DNA from: Sphaerolaimus hirsutus
Lineage: Eukaryota > Nematoda > Chromadorea > Monhysterida > Sphaerolaimidae
NCBI GenBank assembly: GCA_964036195.1
Contig: OZ038450.1
Location: 808,701 to 872,700 of the forward strand
Direction of reading: 5' to 3'
DNA length: 64,000 nt
The first letter of the stretch is position 1, and every line of letters begins with the position of its first letter. Shown here one piece after another: positions 22,101 to 34,100 of this stretch. The notes beneath the pieces were generated by a model, which worked only from the letters and a program-made list of their open reading frames with translations, was not told the DNA's origin and made no database searches. A program made the translations under genes and the position numbers.

Positions 22101-25100
22101 CCGATCCCCGGCCGGGACTTACCTCCTCAAATTATATCCCCCTCCTATCAATGAATTGCTCACCTCCTCAAATTATCCCTCCCTCGTGAATTACCTACCC
22201 ACTTGAATTATCACCCCGCATGAATTACCTACCCAATCAAATTATCCCCTTCACGTAAATGAATTACCCTTCCCCTCAAAGTATCCCTCTGCATGAATTA
22301 ATTATTTACCCACTTGAACTATCCCCCCACATGAGTTAACCACTCTCTTGATTTTGAGGGGGTATTTTGAGGGGGGGCTTATTCAAGTGGGTTATTTTTT
22401 CGTAAGAAATTTTCACAAAATTCAGTTTAAAGAGTACGCTTTCATATACACAAAACAGGTAATCAACACGCCAAGTAGGGTATATTTGGACATATCAACG
22501 TCTATTGCTACACAAACTAGTACATGGTAGCTGCGATGCAAACTGCGACCAAAATATACATAATGTACACTGCATACATCATATACATCATTCCAGACGG
22601 GGGTATTTCGAGGGGGGGGGGGTTTATTTTTTCCCCAACCCAAAAACACCTGGGGGTTTTTTGAGGGGGGGACAATTCAAGGGGGGTAAATTGAGGGAAT
22701 ACGGTAGTTCCCCCAGTGAATTATTTTTTCCTCACACTTTTATGAGGGGGGAACTATTCAAGGGGGGACAATTATTTTTCAAAATTTTAAAGCACAGTTC
22801 TTTCAATTTATTTCACAATATATGCACGTTTAATTAAACAACATGCTATTCTTGTTGAAATCAACTACACAACATACATGTGTCCCAATAGGTATAGCTA
22901 TGCCCTTTCCCATCGCTAGTGCACATGTATTTTTGCACACCAGATGCATTTGCATTTGATGACGCATTCAATGACCAGACGCAGCAGCTCTTTTGCTTAT
23001 GGTTGCTTCATCGATTTTTTTAAGTATGTGTAGTATTTTTTGAGTGTCAGTGGGGGGAACTATTCGAGGGGGGAATTGTTTTTTCCTCGCTCACCTAACA
23101 AGGAGGGAACTATTCAAGAGGGGGAAACTATTGAAGAGGGGGAACTATTCAAGAAAATACGGTATTTATGTTCTACCGTATTTCCTCGAGATACCCCCAG
23201 GGTGTTTTGTTCCTTCAGAGTGAGAATTTTGAGGGGGGTTAAACGAGGGGGGATTTTGAGGAGGGTTTATTATTTAGGCAGGAAATTTTTGAAATCCCAG
23301 TACTAAATTGTTGTCTGAAACGTACGCAGACGTCGAAAAATGCAACAAAAATTGTCATTTATACAGCTATAAAAACTTGTAAAAATGTGTAGACGTTTAA
23401 GCACTTTTCTCACATAACAGAGTCATCGTTTTTAACGTGTGTTCTGCATTGCCCATATGAGAAAGCCTTTGTCATTTACATTCTTTATACACTAAATTTG
23501 GGGGGGGGTATTTCGAGGGAGGGGTTTATAAGTTCATAGTGTCCACTTTGAGGGGGGTATTTCGAAGGAATACGGTATTTACACTCAATTGGGGAGGGGG
23601 TATTTCGAGGGGGGGGCTAATAAATTTATAGTGGCCATTTTGAGGGGGGTGTTTCGAGCCGGGGAGGGGGTATTTCGAGGAAATACTGTGTATAAATACA
23701 CACCAGGGTAAAAACGGTTTTTTTCCTACTTCATTGGGTCAATTTTCGTCATTTTTTATTTTTGTCGGTTTGGGTCTCGTTAACGAGACCCGAACCGACA
23801 AATCGAGCAAAAACAAGGACAGTCGCGTGTGTCTTGTGTCAGTTTGTTGGCACATTGTCGTCACAAGCTGTGAACGTGTTTTTTTATATTTTTTTGTGCC
23901 AACATTTGAGGCGTTTGGTTCCGTAACCCGTTAAGTGCAAAAGTGAAAAAAAATGAGTTAAGTGTGGATCTGATATATATTTTCATTTTTCTTCATGATA
24001 AAAAAAAATTACCTCAATATCTCATACCGTTCCCGAGATACAGAGATACCAATTTTTGAAAAAAATGCAACTTTGCATCCGAAACACGTTATCTACAGCC
24101 CAAAATAGGTGAGTTTGCACGCGAAACCCGTTATCTACAAAAAAAACCTATCATTTTTTGCACCCGAAACCCGTTATCGGCAGATAAAAAAGTTTGCATC
24201 CGAAACCCATTAAGGATTTGTCCAAGAGGTGTCAAAATCACCATACAAAAATGGAGTTTGCACTCGAAACCCTCAAACCATGCTGGCTCGGGCCAATGTC
24301 AAAATTTTAAGTGCAATATTCAAAAATCCCAAAAATGTGCAGATAACAGGTTTTGGAATCAAACTCCTCTCCTCATTTATCATTACCATGGAATGGCAGG
24401 TTTTGCACATTTTCGCACTCATGAAAGCAATAGTACGGTAGGTAGATATTATTGGGGGGTAAACTAAGTTTCTTATTTTTTTGCCATCTCATACAAATAT
24501 TTACACATTCCTGCGTTCCATTCTGTTGTACATTCACCGGTTTTGATGCCCTTCAAGTATGTTTGGGTTTGGGGTCTGGGCTTTGACAAAAAAATTTCCT
24601 TGAATATTCCCCCAGTCCTGAGATAAGGGGGGTCTATAAAAACATGGTCATTTAGCATGGCCGATCTGGCCAATCAATTTTGGAGCTTAATAACTCATCC
24701 ATTTCTGGGCCGATTCTGACCGTTCAACATTTAAAATGATCGGCACAACCTGTAGAGTACATTTTTGAGGTCAACGCTTAGTGATGTCAACATCCCTTAT
24801 GCCGATTTGACCCAGTTTTTCAACGCAAAAAAATGTTTCTGAACATGCAATCATATAGTTTAGATGACGAGAATTCATACCGGAAAAATTATTTCAATAT
24901 CTCTTTCCAATAAAACATTGTAACACTTCAAACTTCCACTTCAGAACTTCAAAAATCACTAATCCGACCTCAAAAATGGAATCTACAGGTCGTGCCGATC
25001 ATTCTGCCAAGTGTTGAACTATCAAAATCAGCCCAGAAATGGCCGAGTTATTAGCCTTCAAATTCTATCAACCGGATCGGCCATGTAAAATGACTATCCT

Positions 25101-28100
25101 TTATTAGACCCCTTTTATCTCAGGACTGGGGGATTATTCGAGGAAACAAAAGTTTTTGTCATAGCCCAGACCCCAAACCCCAACATACTTGAAGGGCATC
25201 AAAATCGGCCAACGTACAACAGAATGGGAATATTCATTTCTGAGATTGCAAAACATAGGTAGTTTACACCCTAATACATTGGAAGAGTGACAAAAAAACT
25301 AAAATATAAAAAATGAATGGTGAGAATTTTCAAGTAGATATTTAATTCCAGCATTCAAACAGATATTTATTGTTGACAATGAAAAATGTTGACAAAAAAT
25401 AGAAGAGCACTCTTCTATTAGAAGAAATACAGAAACCATAAAAGTGATTTAGCATCACAAAGAAATTGTTGTGACTGATACTTTGATAAAGTACTGTATT
25501 TCCTCAAATTACCCCGCAAGGTGTTCGTTTTTCAGAGTGGAAATTTGAGGGGGGATGGGTTAAGGGGGGAGGGGTTAAGGGTTAAGGGGGTTGAGGGGGT
25601 ATTTCCACAGAGGTATTATTTTGACAGAAATTTCTTGAACTCCCTGTACTAATTCATTGTTTTGAATCTACTCAGACATACAAAAATACACAAAACTGCC
25701 ATGTAAAAGACCCTATAGACTTATATACCGTATTACCTTGAATTAATCCCCCCTTGAATTACCCCCCCCCTTGAATCAACCCCCCCTCAAAATGGGATGG
25801 GGAAATAATAACCCCCCCCTCGAAATACCCCCCCCCCCTCCAGAATGATTTACATCATGTGTACTATGTACATGATGTATTTATTACTGCTTATTTATAT
25901 TGCAGCTGCACATAGACTTGTTTGTGTAGCAATCTACGTTTTTATGTCCAAATACATCCTGTTTGGACACATTTATTACCTGTTTTGGGTATGAAAATGC
26001 CAAATTTTTACTACTATCCTTACAAAAATTTCTGACAAAATAAAAAAAACCTAGAATAGACCCCCCCTCGAATTAACCCCCCCTCAAATTTTTCCAATAA
26101 TAAATTTTTCTCAAATAATAAACCCCCATGGGGGTATTTCGAGGTAATACGGTAAGTATGTAGCTAGTATAAACCCTGACATTTTACAGGGTCTTTTACG
26201 TGACACATGACATTTTACACTTTACAGGGTCTTTTACATGGTCTTGAATTGCCCCCTGGGGGTATTTCAAGGAAGATAAGTTCAAGGGGGGATAATTCGA
26301 GGTAATACAGCATATGCATTCCCCCTATCACTCACTACACTACTCCCTCATACACTTTTATAAGCAACTGTGGTAAAGTCGGTGTCGCCACAAAAAAATG
26401 GAAAAAACACGTTCGCAGCTCGTGGCGACAATCGACAACAAAAATAAGGCTCACATGAAAACATTTTTTTTCTTGTGACGACAAGCGCTCATCGCCGCAT
26501 TGTCGCCAATCAAAAGCTTGTGCCGACAACAAGATTTTTTCGATCAAAAAAAGCGAACCGACAACGTGAAATTATTAAAAGGCTTGTAACTCTGGAACAA
26601 AAAAGCCGATTTATCTGAAATTTGGCATGTGAGTGCACCTAACTAGTGAGTATACTGACCTGTTTTTTCTCGCAGATATGGAACTTGATTCTGGATTTAT
26701 GGAACTTTTTCACTTTTTGATTTGTCGGCACATTTTGCAGTGTAAACGCCGCTTAATGTAAATACTCCGTTTTTCGTCGTTTTCGGGTCGTTTTCTATTA
26801 CTACTGTGATGTAATTTTCTTTACACCCTTGTATCTCTTCGAATTGAATCTCTTCGAATTCTTGTATCTCCCCTATGCAGGTAGGAATATAATTTGAGTA
26901 CCGTATTTGCTTGAATAATCCCCCTGGGGGATTATTATTTCGTCACACATTTTTGAGGGGGAACTATTCGAGGGGTAATTATTCAAAGGGGGAATTATTA
27001 TTCCGTCAAAATTTTCAAGCATGTTTCTATCAACTCGTTTCACAAAATATGCTTTATAAACACAACAATGTGTCATTATTGTTAAATTTAGGTACAACAA
27101 ATTTATCAAATCTTTAAAGGGGGCTGGGGGATTATTCAAGGGAGGAATTATTATTTCCCCACTCGTCTGACGGGGGGGGGGGATTATTCGAGGGGGGGAA
27201 TTATTCAAGGAGGGAACATTTCAAGCAAATACGGTATCTTCAAGAAGAATAAAAATAAAAGTCAATTTTGTGGTGGTTGCACTGTCCAAACAGCACTACA
27301 CTACCGTGCAGAATAGTTGAGACTTTTTGCGCTGCATGATTAATGTTGCCAGAATTTCAAAATGGTTGATATGCAAAACATTTGGATACTATGCATGGGT
27401 ACCCTGGGGGGTTGACTACACATGCCCAGGATGACCGCCCGTCAAGTTCAAATCTGCGTATATTCCTAGTGTACAAACATATTAACTCAGTTTGTTCATG
27501 TTTCAGAATAGTTGAGACTTTTCTTGTTTTGGGCAGTAGCCACCCAGTATCTCACTTTAAAGTCTAAATCCACCTCCTATGTTCATTTTTAACAAAATTT
27601 TCACCATGGCAACTGCTTGCCTGCATCGCTGAGCTCTGTGTGCAGCAAGAAACATTCTAAGCATGAACAGCATATGGCAATGCATATATGGAAATGTGGC
27701 ATTTATTAATTTTTGCTGCAGTTTTGCATCCATTGCCAGCAACTCTGAAACGGGGGTAGGCATACTACTTGGTGGGGCTATTTGGTGTGTAAATTTGAGG
27801 TTTTGGCCTTGCTCTATTAGGGAGAAAAGTTGGCCCAACTGTGAATGAGTAATGTGCAATTATTTTGGATGGAATGAAGATGGAAGTTTGTAAGTGCTAT
27901 AACTTTTGATTGGAAAGAGATACTGAAAAAAACGTTTTTGTCATATTAATTCTCTCTGTCTAAAGTATGTTATAGATTGTTCAATAACAAAATTTTCATG
28001 CTGCAAACCCCAGTAAAATAAGCATAAAAACTTTAGACACCATTGAAAAGTTTTGAAGTGCCATAACTTTTGATTGGAGAGAGATATTGTACTCATTTCT

Positions 28101-31100
28101 GTTTTAAATGAATCCTCGTTGTCTAAAGTATATGATAACATGTTCAAAAAATTATTTTTTCACGTTCAAAAACTGGGTCAAATTGACATATGGAATTTAG
28201 ACATCATTAAACCGACCACAAAAATAGAATCTGCAGGTTGTCCCGATCATTTGAAGTGTTGAATGATTCAAATCAGCCCAGAAATGGTTGAGTTTTTAAG
28301 CTTCAAAGACACTCATCCAGATTGCCCATTTTTTGATTATTTCTTGACCATCTTTTTATAGACCCCCCTTATCTCCGGCCTGGGGGTTTATTTGAGCAAA
28401 CAAAAAATTTTCGTTGTAGCCCCAGCATCAAACCCCAACATACTCAAACGGCATCACAATTGGGCAAGGGACTAGAAATTGGGAAGCAAAAAAGTGCAGT
28501 GGACCCCCAGCCTACTGTTTCTCTACGTGTGAAAAGTCTCAACTATTCTGCACGGTAGTGTATAACGAACCTCGAGCTAGTAGTGTGCGTCTCGGCGCGT
28601 CTGTCATCGCTGCGTCCAGCGGAGGCGCCCCTGTGTTTGTGGTGCACCGGGGGTGGGCTGGCGCGTCCATTGCGGGGGGTGCGGGGGGTGCGTCTGCTGC
28701 GCGACGTGGACAAGTCGTTGGAACGTCTGCTGCACCCGTGCTGCTGCGCTGGAGGGGTGCCCATGCGTCTGCTGGAGCGGCGTCGAGATGAAGTGCGCAC
28801 CTGGCGCGTCGGCGACCGGCCAGAGCACCGAGACACGTCTGCGGGCACGTGTTTGGATTTATCATGTAAATGCTAACGCCAGGGGTCAGATTTAATTCTC
28901 GAGTAATGCGGCCTACACACCGGACGAATCAAAATGTACCTGGGTATAAATAAAATGACCTTGAGGCACATTTTACCGATGTTGAACCGTAAAATTTAAA
29001 GACGATGTCGCAATGTTATGAAAAACATTGCGATTAAAAGTTTTCTTAATTTTACCGATCGAAATCCATATCTTTTGTCTCAAAATTGCTTTATTTAGAC
29101 CGCGTTTACATGGTTTTTTTTGTGACGACTCGGCAACACTGAAAGGTTCAATATGTTGAGAAAAAGGTTCCATATTCATGAGAAAAAGTGGTCATTCATA
29201 CATTCTACCTAGTCGAATGTGCATGCCAAATTGCAAAAATGTACTTATACTAGCAGGATTCTCTCCGACCTTCGGTCGGGTTTTGTGGTTCTCTACAATT
29301 AATACCATTGGAGAAAATATGATACTTTAGTTAAGTTTGCCCACATGCTAGGCATGTGTTTTGAAATGCGGTATGTAATCTACCAACAATAACAAGACCA
29401 ATACCAAAGATGCAATGTTTTGGAATGGATTTTTGTAAACTTCTGTAAAATGGTTGGGCATGAAACTCGGTAGTAAAATGTAGACAGTTTGCGATTTGGT
29501 ATGATGGTGTGCAGTGTGCAATCTGTGTGGTATAGGTTTTGTGATATGATAGTGTGGTTTTTGCAAGGTGTCAAACTTTGTTGTAATCTTCAATTGGTTA
29601 CATTTGTGCTTTGCTGTTCTTTTTGTGTTTGTAAATCCTTGTGGTATAAATTGTAGAGAACCACAAAACCCAACTGAAGGTTGGAGAGAATCCTGCTATA
29701 GGTACCCACTACTCAGAGGCTTGCAAAAACTGACACCCCAATGGGGACCCCCCTCCAAATGGCACCCCCTGGGGAACCTCCCAAAAGTGGCAACCCCTGG
29801 GAACCGCCCAAAAATGGGACCCCCTAGGGCCCCACAAATATGGCACCCCCTGAGGACCAGCAAAAAATGGCACCCCTTAGGGACCCCCCAAAAATGGCAC
29901 CCCTTAGGGACCCCCCAAAAATAGCACCCCTGGGGACCCCCCAAACATGGCACCCCCTAGGAACCCCCACAAAAATGGCACCCCCTGGGGACCCACCCAA
30001 AGTTGGCTCCCCCTGGTGACTCTACAAAACCCAACTGAAGGTTGGAGAGAATCCTGCTTTAGGTACCCACTTCTCAGAGGCTTGCAAAAACTGACACCCC
30101 AATGGGGACCCCCCTCCAAATGGCACCCCCTGGGGAACCCCCCAAAAGTGGCACCCCCTGGGAACCGCCCAAAAATGGGACCCCCTAGGGCCCCACAAAT
30201 ATGGCACCCCCTGAGGACCACCAGAAAATGGCACCCCTTAGGGACCCCCTAAAAATGGCACCCCCTTGGGACCCCCCAAAAATAGCACCCCCTGGGGACC
30301 CCCCAAACATGGCACCCCCTAGGAACCCCCACAAAAATGGCACCCCCTGGGGACCCACCCAAAGTTGGCTCCCCCTGGGGACTCTCCAAAAATGGCACCC
30401 CCCTGGGGACCCCCCCTCAAAATGGCACCCCATATGGACCCCCCCCCCCCCCCCCCGCAAAAAAAAATATAGCACCCCCCTGAGGACCACCAAAAAATGG
30501 CACCCCTGGGGACCACCCAAAAAATGGCATCCCATGTGGACCCCCTTGAAATGGCACCCCCATATGTACCTCCAGAAAATGGCACCCCCTGGAGACCCCC
30601 CAAAAATGGCACCCCATGGGGACCCCCTCTAAATCCTGTAAACACAGCCCCTAGTTTGGAAACTCCTGTAAACTCAGCCCCTAATTTGGAAAATGGTATG
30701 AATATTTCAAAAAATCACTATCATCAATCCACAAATGCATCAATTCACAATTTTCAATTTTTTAGCCCCAGGGGTTAGACTTAAAAAGTTATGGTAATGT
30801 AGAGTAGAAATGGAGTGCACATCTCAAATCAGTGCAATAAAAAACCCACAAATGCATCATTTCACAAATTGAAAGTTTTTGTGCCCAGGGGTTCATTATC
30901 AGGGTTTTAGTAATGTGGTGTCAAAATGGAGTGCATATTTGAAATCGCTACAATCAGAAACCCACAAACACATCATTTTATGATTTGAAAATTTTTGGCC
31001 CTGGGGGTTCATTTTCAGGGTTATGGTAATGTAGTGTCAAAATGAAGTGCATATTTCAAATCAAGGCAATCAAAAAGCCACAAATGCATCATTTCACAAT

Positions 31101-34100
31101 TTCTAATTTATTAGCCCCATGGGTTCAATTAAAGGCTTACAGTAATGTAGAGTTGAAATTGAGTCATTTCAAATCAGTGCAATTAGAAACCTGCAAAATG
31201 CATCATTTCACAATAAGAAATTTTTGGGTCTAGGGGTTCAATTTCAGGGTTTTAGTAATGTAGTGTCAAAATGGAGTGCATATTTGAAATCGCTACAATC
31301 AGAAACCCACAAATGCATCATTTTATGATTTGAAAGTTTTTGGCTTAGGGGGTTCATTTTTATGGTTATGGTAATGTAGTGTGAAAATGAAGTGCATATT
31401 TCAAATGAGTGAAATCAGAAACCTGAAAATTTATGATTTCACAAATTGAAAGTTTTTGGCTCCAGAGGTTCATTTTCAGGGTTATGGTTATGTAGTTTTC
31501 AGGGTTTTGTAGTGTCAAAATGGATTGCATATTTCAAATCAGTGCAATTAGAAACCCACATCAAATCATTTCACAATTTCTAATTTTTTAAGCCCTGGGC
31601 ATATTTGAAATTGCTACACTCAGAAACCCACAAATCCATCATTTTATGGTTTGAAAGTTTTTGGCCCAGGGGGTTCATTTTTAGGGTTATGGTAATGTAG
31701 TGTCAAAATGAAGTGCATATTTCAAATGAGTGCTTTCAGAAACCCGAAAATGCATCATTTCTCAAATTGAAAGTATTTGGGCCCATGGGTTCATTTTTAG
31801 GGTTATGGTAATGTAGTGTCAAAATGGAGTGCATATATCAAATTGGTGCAATCAGAGACCCAAATTTGAAATCAGTGCAATCAGAAACCCAAAAATGAAT
31901 GATTTCACAAATTGAAAGTTTTTGGCTCCAGAGGTTCATTTTCAGGGTTATGGTTATGTAGTTTTCAGGGTTATGTAGTGTCAAAACAGAGTGCATATTT
32001 CAAATCAGTGCAATTAGAAACCCACATTGAATCATTTCACAATTTCTAATTTTTTAAGCCCTGGGCATATTTGAAATCGCTACACTCAGAAACCCACAAA
32101 TCCATCATTTTAGGGTTTGAAAGTTTTTGGCCCAGGGGGTTCATTTTAGGGTTATGGTAATGTAGTGTCAAAATGAAGTGCATATTTCAAATGAGTGCTA
32201 TCAGAAACCCAAAAATGCATCATTTCTCAAATTGAAAGTATTTGGCCCCATGGGTTCATTTTTAGGGTTATGGTAATGTAGTGTCAAAATGGAGTGCATA
32301 TATCAAATTGGTGCAATCAGAGACCCAAATTTGAAATCAGTGCAATCAGAAACCCAAAAATGAATGATTTCACAAATTGAAAGTTTTTGGCTCCAGAGGT
32401 TCATTTTCAGGGTTATGGTTATGTAGTTTTCAGGGTTATGTAGTGTCAAAACAGAGTGCATATTTCAAATCAGTGCAATTAGAAACCCACATTGAATCAT
32501 TTCACAATTTCTAATTTTTTAAGCCCTGGGCATATTTGAAATCGCTACACTCAGAAACCCACAAATCCATCATTTTATGGTTTGAAAGTTTTTGGCCCAG
32601 GGGGTTCATTTTAGGGTTATGGTTATGTAGTGTCAAAATGAAGTGCATATTTCAAATGAGTGCAATCAGAAACCCGAAAGTGCATCATTTCTCAAATTGA
32701 AAGTATTTAACCCCATGGGTCCATTTTGAGGGTTATGGTAATGTAGTGTCAAAATGGAGTGCATGTATCAAATCAGTGCAATCAGAAACCCAAATTTGAA
32801 ATCAGTGCAATCAGAAACCCAAAAATGCATCATTTCACAAATTGAAAGTTTTTGGCCCCAGTGGTTCATTTTCAGGGTTATGGTAATGTAGTGTCAAAAT
32901 GAAGTGCATATTTCAAATGAGTGCAATCAGAAACCCAAAAATGCATCATTTCTCAAATTGAAAGTATTTGGCCCCATGGGTTCATTAACGGGTTATGGTA
33001 ATGTAGTGTCAATGGAGTGCATATATCAAATCAGTGCAATCAGAAACCTAAATTTGAAATCAGTGCAATCAGAAACCCAAAAATGCATCATTTCTCAAAT
33101 TGAAAGTATTTGGCCCCATGGGTTCATTAACGGGTTATGGTAATGTAGTGTCAATGGAGTGCATATATCAAATCAGTGCAATCAGAAACCTAAATTTGAA
33201 ATCAGTGCAATCAGAAACCCAAAATTGCATCATTTCACAAATTGAAAGTTTTTGGCCCCAGTGGTTCATTTTCAGGGTTATGGTAATGTAGTGTCAAAAT
33301 GGAGTGCATTATATATCAAATCAGTGCAATTAGAAACCCACAATGCATCATTTCACAATTTGAAAGTTTTGGCCCCATTTTGGGTTCAATTTCAGGGTTA
33401 TTGTAATGTACTGTCAGAATGGAGTGCATATTTCAAATCATTGTAATCAGTAACCCACAAATGCATTATATCACAATTTATATTTTTTAGCCCCGGGGGC
33501 CTCACTTAAGGATTATGGTAATGTTATTGTTAACTCCCATAAACTCAGCCCCTAATTTGGCAAACACCCATCAACTCAACTCCCATAAACTCGGCCTCTA
33601 ATTTGTGAACTTGTGTCAACAGCCCCTTATTTTTAAACTTCTGTCAACTCAACCCTAATTTATAAACACCCATCAACTCAACCCTGAATTGTAAACTCAG
33701 CCCCTAAAAACTCAAGTCAACCCCCTATACATGTGCAATTGCATTCTTGGGAAGCAACTTTGCCATCTACTAACCCTGTTTGTCAAGATTGTGGATCGTG
33801 TTTGTAAAGGGCATTTGTACTAATAAATAGTGACTGCATTGTGTGCAAAAACACACACGAATTGGGCACAATGAGGCCTGTGATTGTGCGTCCTATCTTT
33901 TACATTAGGCATACCTAGCACGCAATTCTTTCACAATTGTATATGTTTTGATTATAGATGTTAAAAAAATGCTGCCTTTGTCGCCGGTTGTCGGAAGTTA
34001 CCCAACAGCCGGTGACAACAGCAAAATTTTGTCAGACGTTATAACTCTTGAGCTACAAGCATGATTCTGTAAATTGACATAAATGTTCGCCTAGGTAGAA

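Noticed and set aside
19619-26757. One 7.1-kb PIF/Harbinger-like element bounded by AGCGGCGTTTACAC ends
   Set aside because: The ends match in inverse, but the interior is a mixture of unrelated MITEs with no transposase, so two separate halves, or an old element broken by insertions, is equally likely.
29568-30778. Long + and - strand frames rich in [14 protein letters not shown] or GGCHFGG-like repeats
   Set aside because: They are the 30-bp satellite read in several frames; no start, splice sites or codon bias.
30750-33540. CRISPR-like regularly spaced repeats
   Set aside because: Repeat and spacer parts are equally conserved, the period is about 117 bp and the context is eukaryotic: this is a satellite.
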